This document shows positions 1-9,168 of a stretch of DNA of 53,105 nt, one piece after another. Origin of the DNA: an uncultured Sterolibacterium sp. GTDB lineage: Bacteria; Pseudomonadota; Gammaproteobacteria; Burkholderiales; Rhodocyclaceae. Each line of letters begins with the position of its first letter. Within the stretch, counting starts at the first letter, position 1. The translations under genes and the position numbers were made by a program. The notes below the pieces were generated by a model that ran no database searches, was not told the DNA's origin, and saw only the letters and a list, made by a program, of their open reading frames with translations. The stretch covers positions 1 through 53,105 of the forward strand of contig CAILCO010000098.1 of NCBI GenBank assembly GCA_903832735.1, written 5' to 3'.

Positions 1-481
1 AAGTCGCCCAGCGCGTAACCGCTTTTTTGTCGCATCGTCCAATCGACTTTTGACCATCACGCATATCTCCAAATACCTTGATAAGGATATAACGCATGAG
101 GTCAAGATTGGTTGTCATGATTTAGGGAAAGATCAATAAGCTGAGCTGCCAGCAGGCTATCCTCTTTTGCTTGTCGAGGCTGGTCGGCGCCAGGCATTAC
201 GCTATCCAAGGAGGGCATCAGCATTTTGGGCGCGGCTTTTGTGATGGTTTTCGGCAAGTATTCAAGTGCGGCATCCTATGCATTAGGTCATATGCATATA
301 CGACTGGCGATCATCACTCTACCATGTGCCTGAGTTACTGTGAGGAAGATAGGAAATCAGGTGGCTGATTATGCCCATGGCGAGCTACCGCTGTTGAAAG
401 TTACCTACGAGCTTTTTCTCTCCGACCAGCGAATAACTTCAGCACGCGATTGCTACTGCCATGGGCCGTGCCGGTCAGCCG
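1..481. other. no supported gene at the left edge
   Basis: This stretch is visibly more AT-rich than the rest of the window. Short open frames exist here, for example one of 65 codons on the plus strand at 171-368, but none has a convincing ribosome binding site, codon usage like the neighbours, or a recognisable family. A plus-strand frame ending near 330 reads hydrophobic and could be a decayed fragment, but I cannot support it. It lies downstream of the minus-strand EAL-HDOD gene. Confidence 0.5.
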
Positions 482-1750
482 TCACTGGTTTTCCTTGCCG
501 ATGTTGCTGGCCCAGGCCAGCGCCTGGGACAGGCAGGCATTGACGACATTGGCATCGAGGCCGGTGAGTTGCGCAGTCAGGTCGTGGCAGGTTTGCCCTT
601 CGTCGCCCTCGAGCGCTTCGGTCAGATTGAGCATGGCCCCGAGTGAACCGCGACGCGATTCAAGCGCCTCGCGTACGTCGTTGTCGAGATTGATGCTACA
701 CAGAATCTCTTCCATCGGCACGCTCATCAGAGTTGGCATGAGCGACATGATGCCGGTCATAAAGGCCAGATCGGCGGCTTGCTGGTCGCCCGGTTTTAGC
801 TTCCCAGCCAACAATTCCATCAGCATGCCGCGCGTGGCGGCCAGCTGCATCAGCGGGTTGGCGCCGCTGCCGCTGGCGGGATCGCTGTACATCAGGAGTT
901 GCAGCCAACGCTGCAATTGGCGCCCGCCGAGCAGCATGACGGCGTGGCTCAGAGAGGAGACTTTGGTGCGCGCGCCGGCAGCGGCCGAGTTGGTGAGGCG
1001 CATCAGGTTCATTGTCAGCCCAGGTTCCTGCTTGAGCACTTTCTCGAGTTCCGGGGTCTGGGCGTCTTCGAGCACCAGACCGAGCAAACGTATCAACGCC
1101 AACTGCGAGCGACCGAGTTTCTTGCCGGCGACGATCATTGGCTTGCCGAAGTAATAGCCCTGGAACAACTCGTAGTCGAGATCGTGGCAGATCGACGCCT
1201 GTTTTCGCGAATCAACTTTCTCTGCCAAGAGCCTCAGCGGCCACTTCTGTAGGCTTCTTGTCACTTCGTAAAGATCAGCTTCGGCGACCGCGAGGACATC
1301 GACCTTGACAATCTCGACCAAATCGAGAAGCTGCTTGTTGTATTGGGCCTCGCCTTTGCCGAAGTCGTCCAGGGCGAAGGAGAACCCGCGCGCTTTGAGT
1401 TCGGTGCAACGCTCGAGGATGGCTGGGGTGGCCTCGACCGTCTCCAGTATCTCGATGACTATCTTGTCCGGGGGCAATGCTTCCAGGAGGTCTGAGAGCA
1501 GCATAGCCTCGTCGCAGTTGATGAACCCCTTGTAAGGACCGAGCGCCGCCTCTATGCCCAGATCAGCAAAGGCGTGCATGATGACTTTGGCAGTGGCAGC
1601 GAGGTGGTCATAAACCTCGGCGCAATTCCTTTGATGGCTCCTGCGAAACAGCAGTTCGTAGGCGACGATCTGCTGGCTGCGATCCAAGATCGGTTGGCGG
1701 CCGATGAACACCTCGTTGCTCAAGCTTAGTCCTTTACTTTCGCTAGCCAT
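482..1750 (-). CDS. EAL-HDOD (YuxH-type) signalling protein
   Basis: Protein of 422 residues with two domains. Residues 1-200 are an EAL-like phosphodiesterase fold, beginning FIGRQPILDRSQQIVAYELL. The EAL signature is degenerate (ELLFR), and several metal-binding acidic residues expected in active c-di-GMP phosphodiesterases are not evident, so catalysis is unlikely. Residues 205-400 are an HDOD domain (LMRLTNSAAAG, SLSHAVMLLGGRQLQRWLQLL). The family is known as YuxH/CdgJ-like proteins, which act by protein contact in motility and c-di-GMP control; the role here is inferred. It stands alone with its own upstream region. The ATG at 1750 is preceded by a weak AGG. A downstream TTG (LSNEVFIG) is a less likely start. 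Confidence 0.88.
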   Translation of the reverse strand: MASESKGLSLSNEVFIGRQPILDRSQQIVAYELLFRRSHQRNCAEVYDHLAATAKVIMHAFADLGIEAALGPYKGFINCDEAMLLSDLLEALPPDKIVIEILETVEATPAILERCTELKARGFSFALDDFGKGEAQYNKQLLDLVEIVKVDVLAVAEADLYEVTRSLQKWPLRLLAEKVDSRKQASICHDLDYELFQGYYFGKPMIVAGKKLGRSQLALIRLLGLVLEDAQTPELEKVLKQEPGLTMNLMRLTNSAAAGARTKVSSLSHAVMLLGGRQLQRWLQLLMYSDPASGSGANPLMQLAATRGMLMELLAGKLKPGDQQAADLAFMTGIMSLMPTLMSVPMEEILCSINLDNDVREALESRRGSLGAMLNLTEALEGDEGQTCHDLTAQLTGLDANVVNACLSQALAWASNIGKENQ

Positions 1751-1953
1751 CGCCTATGAATAAGGCCATAGACATTTGTCAACGCGGATGACACTCTACC
1801 AGACACCTAGGCTTGTGGACTGAAATAGTGGATATCAAGCAGTTTCTGGCCGTTATTGGGAATCCGAATCGCCGAACGGCAAAAGCCAACGCATCCCGAG
1901 CAGTGATTGTTGCGGAGCAGCGTCACAATCAGAAATAGCTGTAAATCTGTTGC

Positions 1954-1978
1954 TGTCCTTGGTGTCCTTGGCGGTGAA
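1954..1978. repeat. half copy of the CACCAAGGA palindromic repeat
   Basis: The plus strand reads TGTCCTTGGTGTCCTTGG followed by CGGTGAA. This matches the right arm of the three full palindromes elsewhere in the window (10404-10506, 14752-14853, 38951-39082). No left arm is present nearby, so this is a solo half-site. It lies about 20 bases past the stop of the double ATPase gene. The rest of 1751-1996 holds no gene I can support. Confidence 0.7.
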
Positions 1979-1996
1979 GACCCTTTTCCAAAGTCA

Positions 1997-4066
1997 TCAC
2001 TTGAACAGGTGGCAGGACACCCGATGACTGGCCGACAGTTGCGTCGACTCCGGGTATTGTCGCCGGCAGATGTCCATGACCTTGGCGCAGCGCAGATGAA
2101 AATGGCAGCCGGCGGGCGGATGGGCGGGCGACGGCGTCTCGCCGGCGAGCAGCAGGCGCTCGCGCCGCTGCCCCGGATCGGGAACCGGGACCGCGGAGAG
2201 CAGTGCGACCGTGTAGGGATGGCGCGGATCCCTGAGGATATCGGCGACGCTGCCGAACTCGACGATGCGCCCGAGATACATCACCGCCACTTCATGCGCC
2301 AGGTATTCGACTACGGCGAAGTTGTGCGTGATGAACAGATACGACAGATCCAGCCGCTCCTGCAATTCTCTTAGCAGGTTCAGGATCTGCGCCTGGACCG
2401 AGACGTCGAGCGCCGACGTCGGCTCGTCGCAGACGATGACGTCGGGCTGTACGGCCAGGGTCCGGGCGATGGCGATGCGCTGCCGCTGCCCGCCGGAGAA
2501 CTCGTGCGGATAGCGCAAGGCGGCCTCGGCCGGCAGGCCGACCTGGGCGAGCAGCGCGTGCACCGCCTGGTCGCGCAGGCTGGCGCTGGCCACGACCTGC
2601 AATGCAGCCATGCCCTCGCTGATGATCTCGCCGACGCGCATGCGCGGATTGAGCGAGGCGAACGGATCCTGAAAGATCATCTGGATCTTCCGCCGCAGCG
2701 GCCGCATCTCGCGCCGGGACAGACCCATCAACTCGCGCCCGGCCAGGCGTATCGAACCGCTGCCCGGGCCGACCAGTTGCAGCAAGGCTTTGCCGACGGT
2801 GGTCTTGCCGCAGCCCGATTCCCCGACCAAAGCCAGGGTACGGCCGCGCGCCAGCGTCAGCGAAACGCCGTCGACGGCGCGCACGCTGCCGACGGTACGC
2901 TTCAGCAGGCCGCCGCGAATCGGAAAGTGCATCCTGAGATCGACGGCATCGAGAACAGACTGCTTAGACTCATGGTGTCGATCAAGCTCCCCATCAACCA
3001 ATGCACTGGATTGCCACGTCGCTGCGCTCTTCGCAAAGACCCCCGCTTCGTCATCGCGAGCGCAGCGCGGCGATCCAGGTTTTTGCTGTGTCTCGCTCGC
3101 CGCATACAGATGGCAGCGCACGGTGTGTGTGGCGCTGATCGCGACGACCTCGGGCGCGCGTTCGCGGCAGAGTCCGAAAGCTGCCGGGCAGCGCGCGGCG
3201 AAACGGCATCCGGCCGGCCAGTCGCCGACTGACGGGACCTGGCCGGGGATGGTTTCCAGCAGCGCGCCGCGCCGGCTGATGTCGGGCAGCGCGGCGAAAA
3301 GTTTTTTCGCGTAAGGATGGCAGGGCGCGGCGAAGAACTCCGTCACTCCGGCCACCTCGACGATTTCGCCGGCATACATGACCGCGACCCGCTGCGCCAT
3401 TTCGGCGACGATGCCGAGATCATGGCTGATCAGCAGCATGCCCATCCGCCGCTCGCGCTGCAGGACGCGCAGGAGATCGAGGATCTGGGCCTGAATGGTG
3501 ACGTCGAGCGCCGTGGTCGGCTCGTCGGCGATCAACATTTTCGGGTCGCCGGCCAGCGCCATGGCGATCATGACCCGCTGCTTCATCCCGCCCGAGAGCT
3601 GGAACGGATATTCGTCCAGCCGCCGCTGCGCATCGGCAATGCCGACGGCATCGAGCAGCGCCAGCGTCCGCGCCCGCGCGTCGTTGCCCCTGAGACCGCC
3701 CTGGCGCTCCAGCACTTCGCCGATCTGGCGGGCGACGGTGAGGACCGGGTTCAGGCTGGTGTTCGGCTCCTGGAAGATCATCGCCAGTTCCCGCCCGCGC
3801 ACTTCGCGCATTCCGCCTTCGGTGAGTTCCAGCAGATCGCGCCCGGCCAGATGCACCGAGCCGGAAACCAGCCTGGCCGCAGCGGGTACCAGGCGCATCA
3901 GCGCCAGCGCGGTCATCGACTTGCCGCAGCCCGATTCGCCGACGATGGCAAAAGTCTCGCCCTCATTGATATCGAAGGAAACGCCGTCGACCACCGGCGC
4001 CCGCCTGCGGCCGCGATTGATGTCGACGCGGAGGTCGCGCACTGAAAGCAGGCTGGCAGTCATCAT
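1997..4066 (-). CDS. double-ATPase subunit of peptide ABC transporter (YejF/GsiA-like)
   Basis: Protein of 689 residues with two complete ABC ATPase domains, the energy-coupling subunit of a peptide importer. Domain one has Walker A GESGCGKS, signature LSGGMKQR and Walker [11 protein letters not shown]. Domain two has [16 protein letters not shown] and [10 protein letters not shown]. Each half ends in the cysteine-containing oligopeptide-transporter tail ([28 protein letters not shown]). The ATG at 4066 overlaps the permease stop (ATGA), which decides the start; the open frame upstream to 4924 is only a shadow of the permease. The linker, about residues 325-360, is unusually basic and low in homology because a dispersed palindrome (3006-3078) lies in frame there. 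It is the last gene of the four-gene operon starting at 8686. Confidence 0.93.
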   Translation of the reverse strand: MMTASLLSVRDLRVDINRGRRRAPVVDGVSFDINEGETFAIVGESGCGKSMTALALMRLVPAAARLVSGSVHLAGRDLLELTEGGMREVRGRELAMIFQEPNTSLNPVLTVARQIGEVLERQGGLRGNDARARTLALLDAVGIADAQRRLDEYPFQLSGGMKQRVMIAMALAGDPKMLIADEPTTALDVTIQAQILDLLRVLQRERRMGMLLISHDLGIVAEMAQRVAVMYAGEIVEVAGVTEFFAAPCHPYAKKLFAALPDISRRGALLETIPGQVPSVGDWPAGCRFAARCPAAFGLCRERAPEVVAISATHTVRCHLYAASETQQKPGSPRCARDDEAGVFAKSAATWQSSALVDGELDRHHESKQSVLDAVDLRMHFPIRGGLLKRTVGSVRAVDGVSLTLARGRTLALVGESGCGKTTVGKALLQLVGPGSGSIRLAGRELMGLSRREMRPLRRKIQMIFQDPFASLNPRMRVGEIISEGMAALQVVASASLRDQAVHALLAQVGLPAEAALRYPHEFSGGQRQRIAIARTLAVQPDVIVCDEPTSALDVSVQAQILNLLRELQERLDLSYLFITHNFAVVEYLAHEVAVMYLGRIVEFGSVADILRDPRHPYTVALLSAVPVPDPGQRRERLLLAGETPSPAHPPAGCHFHLRCAKVMDICRRQYPESTQLSASHRVSCHLFK
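3006..3078. repeat. dispersed palindrome inserted in frame in the double ATPase
   Basis: An imperfect inverted repeat: left arm CTGGATTGCC...TCGCTGCGCT near 3006-3030 and right arm AGCGCAGCG...GATCCAG near 3059-3078. It belongs to the widespread palindromes with the core GCTGCGCT/AGCGCAGC and ends resembling GGATTGC/GCGATCC. It sits inside the coding sequence between the two ATPase domains, contains no stop in the used frame, and encodes about 24 residues of linker. Confidence 0.72.
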
Positions 4067-5511
4067 GACGAACCGGCGATCTGCGGGTCGAAGGCGTCGC
4101 GGACCGCGTCGGCCAGCAGGTTGGCGGAGAGCACCAGGGCGAACATGAAGCTGAAGGCGGCGGCCAGCGACCACCAGACCATGGGCTCGCGCGCCAGTTC
4201 CATCCGGGCGCTGTTGATCATGGTGCCGAAGCTGATCGTCGACGGATCGACGCCGATGCCGACATAGGAGAGCACGGCTTCGGCGAGCACCAGTTGGGAA
4301 AAATCCATGACCAGGCTGATCAGGACGATGTGCATCAGGTTGGGCAGGATATGGCGAACGATGATGCGCCGGTGCGACAGGCCGAAGGCATGGGCCGCCA
4401 GGATGAACTCGAGTTGCGAGAGTTTCAGCGTCTCGCCGCGCAGCAACCGGCACAGGCTGGTCCAACTGGTCATGCCGAGGATCAGGCAGAGCGACAGCAG
4501 GCGAACATCGGCGCGTTCGGCCGAGGTGGCGAACCACTGCGGATGGCTGTCGATGACCACCTGCATCATCAGCACCGCCGCCGCAATCAGCAGCACGCCC
4601 GGTATCGAGGAAATGGTGGTGTACAGATACTGGACCAGATCGTCCACCCAGGAACGGAAGTAGCCGGCCATGATGCCCAGCGTGACCGCGAGCGGAAGCA
4701 GCACCAGCGTCGTCAATAGTCCGATGATGAGCGCGGTGCGTACGCTCTTCAGCGCCAGGTAGAGCACGTCCTGACCGACCTTGTCGGTGCCGAAGGCGTG
4801 ATAGTTCGCCGACAGGGCGATCAGAATCGCGGCCACCAGTAACACACCGCCCAGCGCGGCGAGCACCGCACTCCAGGCGAAATTGCTCTCCCCGCTCTCC
4901 CCGGCCGCGCATTCCCAGCCCCATATCCGCCGCCAGCTCGCGGCCAAGCGCTCGCCCTGCCTGCGGCTCAGCCCCAGGGTCAGCAGCGCCGCGCAGGCCG
5001 ACCAGACAAGGAGTGCCGCAGCCAGCGCGCGGGCCAGCGTCGCCGCGACATCAGCGCCGCGCTCCGTCCCTTGTTCGTCCAGGTGGCTGCCGCCGTAACG
5101 CAGGCGCGGATAATCGCGCGTCTGCCGGCCATCGGGCAGTTGCACCAGATCCTTGTTGTAGAGACGCAGGGCGAGCGGCTCGGAATAGGATTTCTCGGGG
5201 CGGTTGCGCAGATGCCCCAGGGACAGATCGAGCAGCGAGCGCACCTCGACCGCGTAGTTCGCCGGCATGGCGCCATTGGCACCATTGGCGCCATCGATGC
5301 GCGAACGGAAATGCACGGAGTCGCTCAGACCGACGACGAAGAACACCGCCAGCACCGTCGCCGCCGCCATGCCGCCGCGATTGCGCCCGACATGAGCCCA
5401 GCCGCGACGCAGCGGTTCGTTGCGCCGCGCCGCGATGGCGGCGACGACCAGCAGCAGGACGAGCAACCAGATCAGAAGATCGGTCCACAGCAGGACGGGA
5501 AGGAAATTCAT
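4063..5511 (-). CDS. peptide ABC transporter permease 2 (YejE-like)
   Basis: Inner-membrane permease of 482 residues. The C-terminal half is a binding-protein-dependent transport domain: FGTDKVGQDV entry, AAHAFGLSHRRIIVRH coupling loop and AVRDAFDP end, all typical of YejE/DppC-type permeases. It is about 140 residues longer than E. coli YejE. The N-terminal half holds two extra membrane segments and a periplasmic region (about 65-150) with a short GANGANGA repeat. The ATG at 5511 is two bases past the stop of the upstream permease, so translation is probably coupled. The open frame continuing to 6624 is a shadow of the upstream gene. Its stop overlaps the ATPase start. Confidence 0.9.
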   Translation of the reverse strand: MNFLPVLLWTDLLIWLLVLLLVVAAIAARRNEPLRRGWAHVGRNRGGMAAATVLAVFFVVGLSDSVHFRSRIDGANGANGAMPANYAVEVRSLLDLSLGHLRNRPEKSYSEPLALRLYNKDLVQLPDGRQTRDYPRLRYGGSHLDEQGTERGADVAATLARALAAALLVWSACAALLTLGLSRRQGERLAASWRRIWGWECAAGESGESNFAWSAVLAALGGVLLVAAILIALSANYHAFGTDKVGQDVLYLALKSVRTALIIGLLTTLVLLPLAVTLGIMAGYFRSWVDDLVQYLYTTISSIPGVLLIAAAVLMMQVVIDSHPQWFATSAERADVRLLSLCLILGMTSWTSLCRLLRGETLKLSQLEFILAAHAFGLSHRRIIVRHILPNLMHIVLISLVMDFSQLVLAEAVLSYVGIGVDPSTISFGTMINSARMELAREPMVWWSLAAAFSFMFALVLSANLLADAVRDAFDPQIAGSS

Positions 5512-5513
5512 CT

Positions 5514-6491
5514 TTAGTCGAGCCGGATCCGCGGGTCCACCAGCACGTACGAAATGTCCGTGAGCATCAGACCGGCGATATAGAGCAGCGAACCGATGAA
5601 CACCATCACCCGCACCACCGAGAAGTCCTGGGCGGAAATCGCCTCGATGGTGTAACTGCCCAGTCCCGGAATGCCGAAGAAGGATTCCGTGAGCAGGCTG
5701 CCCATGAAGAGCATCGGGATCACCACGACGACCCCGGTGAGGATGGGAATCATGGCGTTCCGGAGCACATGCACGAAGAGCACGGCGGCTTCCGACAGGC
5801 CCTTGGCGCGCGCCGTGCGGACATAGTCGCGGCCGCCTTCCTCGATGAAGATGGTGCGGTACCAGCGGGTATTGGTGCCGATCCCGGCAATCACGCCGAT
5901 GAACACCGGCAGGACCAGAAAGCGCAGCGCGTCGACGCCTTCCTGATAGCCGGAGATCGGCACCAGCCGCCAGATCTTGCTGATCAGGAACTGGCCGCCG
6001 ATGATATAGAACATGCCCGAGATCGACATCAGCGCGACGCAGAGCACGACGCCCCAGAAATCCAGCCGCGTGGCGCGGAACAGGACGAGCAGCAGGGCGA
6101 AGGAAATGGTCACGGCGAGTTCGAGCAGGAACACCGGCGCCGCAATGGCCAGCGACGGACCCATGCGCGACTTGATCTCCTCCGCGATGTCCCGGCCGTC
6201 TTCGGCACGGCCGAAATCGAAGACGAACATGCGCACCGACTTGGCAAAGAATATCGTCTCGGAGAGCCGCTTGCCGCCTTCGGCCGCAGCGTTCCAGAAG
6301 AGCGGCTTGTCGTAGCCGCGTTCGGCCTTCCAGTGGGCGATCGCCTCGGGCGTCACGCGCTTGATGCCCAACTGCATCCGCGCCATGTCGTCGGGTGTAT
6401 TGACCACGAAGAACAGCGCGAAGGTGAGCAGGTTCACGCCGATCAGGATCGGGATCGCATAGGCCAGTCGGCGTATCAGGTAGGCCAGCAT
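5514..6491 (-). CDS. peptide ABC transporter permease 1 (YejB-like)
   Basis: Inner-membrane permease of 325 residues. The N-terminus MLAYLIRRLAYAIPILIGVN is the standard first membrane helix of DppB/YejB permeases, and the coupling loop (YVRTARAKGLSEAAVLFVHV) is well conserved. The C-terminus LTDISYVLVDPRIRLD matches the family. The long periplasmic loop (about 40-110) is usual for YejB-type members. The start ATG overlaps the stop of the binding protein gene (TGATG). With YejE-like and the double ATPase it would form the importer for peptides or similar substrates; the actual substrate is not readable from sequence. Confidence 0.93.
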   Translation of the reverse strand: MLAYLIRRLAYAIPILIGVNLLTFALFFVVNTPDDMARMQLGIKRVTPEAIAHWKAERGYDKPLFWNAAAEGGKRLSETIFFAKSVRMFVFDFGRAEDGRDIAEEIKSRMGPSLAIAAPVFLLELAVTISFALLLVLFRATRLDFWGVVLCVALMSISGMFYIIGGQFLISKIWRLVPISGYQEGVDALRFLVLPVFIGVIAGIGTNTRWYRTIFIEEGGRDYVRTARAKGLSEAAVLFVHVLRNAMIPILTGVVVVIPMLFMGSLLTESFFGIPGLGSYTIEAISAQDFSVVRVMVFIGSLLYIAGLMLTDISYVLVDPRIRLD

Positions 6492-8686
6492 CAGTCCGTC
6501 CCTCGGGCCCGTTCACGCCGGCGGTAGAGGCTCGCCGCCGGCGCGACGAAGAGTGCCAGGAGCAGGACCATCGCGGCCAGCGGCCAGAGCACCGGCCGGT
6601 TCCAGGCCCGGCGGCGTGCTTCACGGGCGGCCGCGTCGATAGCCAGGTACTTGAAACGGCCGCGGATGATCTTGCCGGGTTTCTCGTTCTTCACCCAGCC
6701 GTGGAAGAGCGCGTACTCCTTGTCGAAATAGCCGAAGATCCAGGGCGAGTCGTGGCGCAGGATCTCGACCATGCTGTCGATCACGGCCTGCCGCGCCGGG
6801 CCGTCGGGCATCGCCTTGACCTTGTCGTAGAGCGCATCGTATTGCGGGTTCTGGTAGTTCGCCGCGTTCTCGCCCATGGTCTTGGCTTTGGCCTGCTGGC
6901 TTTGAAAGAGAAAGAGGAAATTTTCCGGATCGGGATAGTCGGCATTCCATCCCCAGAAGAACAATTGTGCCGTGCCCAGGCGCATCTTGTCCTGGAAGCG
7001 ATTGTAGTCGGTGGCGCGCACCACCAGTTGCACGTCGATCTTCGCCAGTTGCTTGTTCAGCCAGTCGATCTGGGACTTGTCGCCGATGCCCGCGGCGGCG
7101 GTGTCGAGATTGATGACCAGCGGCTGGCCGGTCCTGGCATCGCGGCCGTCGGGATAGCCGGCCTCGGCGAGCAGTTGGCGGGCGTAGGCGACGGGCTTCC
7201 TCCTGGCCTCGTTGCCGGCCCAGTCATAGACATAGGGATTGATGCCGGCCCTGCCCTCCTTGTAGCCGAACAGCCCCGGCGGGATCGGACCGTGCGCCGG
7301 GACGCCGCGGCCGTTGAGGAAGATAGAGATGTATTCCTCCTCGTCGACGGCGATACTGATCGCCTGGCGCAGCTTGCGATTCTTCTCCGAGGATCCGCCG
7401 ACAACAGGATCGAGCATGTTGAAGCCGGTATAGCGATTGGTCGGCGCGACCGAGGTAAGCAACTGGATGCCGCGCGCCTTCATCTCTTCCGAGACGCTGA
7501 CATCGGCCTGGCTGCCGATCTGCACCGCCTGGTCGAAGTTGTCGGAGGCGACGCCGGAAGCATCGTAGTAGCCCTGCAGGAACTTGTTCCAGTAGGGGAT
7601 AGCCTCGCGCTCGCGGACGAAGACGATCTTGTCGATGAACGGCATGGTCTTGCCGCAGTCGGCCAGCAGCCCTGCCCCGGCGTCCTCCGGCTCGCCCTCG
7701 CAAGGATAAGGTTCGCCGCGGAAATTGGGATTCCTCTCGAGCACCATGCGGGCATTCGGATCGTTCTCGGTGAGCATGTAGGGGCCGGTGCCGACCGGGT
7801 ACCAGTCGAGCGTCAGATTCTTCTCGGCCATGCCAGCCTGGGCGTAGAAGCGATCGGCCTCGACCGGAACCGGAACGAAGAAGGTCATCGCCAGCCACTG
7901 GGAAAATTGCGGATACTTGCCCTTGATGCGGATGCGGTAGGTATACCGGTCGATGATCTCGACTCCGGGCAGCGCGTAGCGATCGAGATCGATCCAGGCG
8001 CTCTTGTCGCTATCGGCCTGGCGCAGGCTCTGGCTAAGCTCTTTCAGGCCGACGATGTAATCGCTCATCAGCTCCAGAATCGGCGAATGCAGGCGCGGAT
8101 GGGCCAGGCGCTTGATCTGGTAGACATAGTCGGCGGCGGTCAGCTCGCGCGTGCCGGTGTGCTGAAAATCGGCCAGCTTGGTGATCTCGCGGCGCTCGGC
8201 AATCGGGCGGTCGAGGTATAGCGAACGCCCGGCGGCATCCTTGGCGAAGGCGGGATGCGGCTGGTAGAGGATGTCCGGCTTGATGCGCAACTCGTAGACG
8301 CTGAAGGCCACCTTGTCCGCCGGCGCATCCTCGGCAAGGTCGCGGCCGGCAACATCGACAAAGCGCACCTTGGGCAGCGCCTGCGCCGCCGCCGGGATCA
8401 GCGTGTACGGCCGCTTCAGATAGTGATACTGGAGCGGCGGCTCGTAGATCTGGAACAGAAAACTCGCCTCGTTCTCGCTGTACGACTGGACCGGATCGAG
8501 GTGTTTCGGACGGGTGTCGAAGGAAGTGTAGAAGATGCCGCGGCCGCTGTCTTGCGGCGGATAGGGATTGTTCCAGACCTCGCCGCAGCCGGCCAGAAGA
8601 AACAGCCCGGCGCTGAGGAAAACGACGCGGACTGCGGCGACGCTGCGAGCAACACCGCCCAGACGTTTGATCAGCCACACCCTCAT
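6491..8686 (-). CDS. extracellular solute-binding lipoprotein (family 5, YejA-like)
   Basis: Protein of 731 residues. It has a signal peptide ending in the lipobox LAGC, with the lipidated cysteine at residue 34, followed by a family-5 solute-binding domain (about 60-690). Typical landmarks include GTGPYMLTENDPNARMVLER and LFFWGWNADYPDPENF. A hydrophobic helix with a basic tail (about 698-722, PLAAMVLLLALFVAPA then YRRRER) sits at the C-terminus. This is unusual for binding proteins and would anchor both ends to membrane. The start at 8686 is chosen because the lipoprotein signal begins there; the frame remains open to 8761 without signal character. First gene of the yej-like operon. Confidence 0.9.
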   Translation of the reverse strand: MRVWLIKRLGGVARSVAAVRVVFLSAGLFLLAGCGEVWNNPYPPQDSGRGIFYTSFDTRPKHLDPVQSYSENEASFLFQIYEPPLQYHYLKRPYTLIPAAAQALPKVRFVDVAGRDLAEDAPADKVAFSVYELRIKPDILYQPHPAFAKDAAGRSLYLDRPIAERREITKLADFQHTGTRELTAADYVYQIKRLAHPRLHSPILELMSDYIVGLKELSQSLRQADSDKSAWIDLDRYALPGVEIIDRYTYRIRIKGKYPQFSQWLAMTFFVPVPVEADRFYAQAGMAEKNLTLDWYPVGTGPYMLTENDPNARMVLERNPNFRGEPYPCEGEPEDAGAGLLADCGKTMPFIDKIVFVREREAIPYWNKFLQGYYDASGVASDNFDQAVQIGSQADVSVSEEMKARGIQLLTSVAPTNRYTGFNMLDPVVGGSSEKNRKLRQAISIAVDEEEYISIFLNGRGVPAHGPIPPGLFGYKEGRAGINPYVYDWAGNEARRKPVAYARQLLAEAGYPDGRDARTGQPLVINLDTAAAGIGDKSQIDWLNKQLAKIDVQLVVRATDYNRFQDKMRLGTAQLFFWGWNADYPDPENFLFLFQSQQAKAKTMGENAANYQNPQYDALYDKVKAMPDGPARQAVIDSMVEILRHDSPWIFGYFDKEYALFHGWVKNEKPGKIIRGRFKYLAIDAAAREARRRAWNRPVLWPLAAMVLLLALFVAPAASLYRRRERARGTD

Positions 8687-8873
8687 CCCTGTCCCGCCAT
8701 GCTGCAGTAAGAGCCGAGGATACCACGAGCGCCCGGGCCGCCTCGACCCCGTCAAGCGCAAGAGCGGCAGCCAAGCGCGGCGTCTCTTCGCCGCGACTTC
8801 CGACCTATATCGGGCGCAATGCTCGGACTGGTTTGAGGCACCGTCCGTGAAACGCAGGGGGTGGCGCGCCAGC

Positions 8874-8943
8874 GGGCGGGGGACTCCGTCAGCCCTCCCG
8901 GTGCTGGGGAACGCACATATCGGTCTGCCGAAGTCCCCCGCCC
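8874..8943 (+). repeat. palindromic unit 1 of a divergent pair
   Basis: A perfect 12-bp inverted repeat: GGGCGGGGGACT (8874-8885) with AGTCCCCCGCCC (8932-8943) around a 46-base interior. The interior carries CGGTGCTGGG (8899-8908) followed by a conserved block through ATCGG. The same interior occurs, reverse-complemented, in the neighbouring unit at 8981-9056, whose arms are of unrelated sequence. It is therefore one copy of a repeat whose stem sequence varies while pairing is kept. Confidence 0.8.
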
Positions 8944-8980
8944 ACTGCTTTGAGCGTGGCTACTCACCGCAATCGAAAAG

Positions 8981-9056
8981 CCGGGAGCCTGTGTTCGTGG
9001 CGGCCGATCTGCGCGCTTCCCAGCACCGTGAGGACGACGCGAATACAGGCTCCCGG
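8981..9056 (-). repeat. palindromic unit 2 of a divergent pair
   Basis: A 12-bp perfect inverted repeat, CCGGGAGCCTGT (8981-8992) with ACAGGCTCCCGG (9045-9056). It extends to 17 bp with one mismatch around the inner bases. Read on the minus strand, the interior contains CGGTGCTGGG (9028-9019) and a following block homologous to unit 1. The interiors of the two units are also complementary to each other over 10 bases on a single strand, so a kissing-loop interaction is possible if both are transcribed together. Confidence 0.8.
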
Positions 9057-9168
9057 CTAGCCTCCGCCTGCGCAACCATCCAGACTCTTCGCCTCGTACT
9101 GTATCTGCATCATGCTCCAACCCGCTCAGCATTCATGCGATTTGCCCTGCCGGGAAGGCGGGAGTGCC

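Larger units (their letters stand above)
8687..9168. other. 482-base leader with paired palindromes, no gene
   Basis: This lies between the thiolase stop and the binding-protein start, both on the minus strand. It would hold the yej-operon promoter and leader, or the thiolase 3' end. Open frames here lack family resemblance. The notable content is the pair of palindromes at 8874-8943 and 8981-9056. I see no rho-independent terminator with a T tract for the thiolase operon. Confidence 0.6.

Noticed and set aside
171-368. 65-codon plus-strand frame at the left edge
   Set aside because: No ribosome binding site, no family similarity and atypical codon use.
4067-4924. N-terminal extension of the double ATPase frame to 4924 (975 codons)
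   Set aside because: The extension overlaps the permease in another frame and has no domain character. The ATGA overlap at 4063-4066 gives the real start.
5512-6624. Extension of the YejE-like frame to 6624 (853 codons)
   Set aside because: It is a shadow of the YejB-like gene; a start two bases after that gene is well placed.
8890-9000. Possible cobalamin riboswitch on the plus strand (strings like CCCGCCCACTG and AGCCGGGAGCC)
   Set aside because: The conserved B12 box and the order of helices do not match, no plus-strand gene follows, and the strings are fully explained by the two palindromic units.
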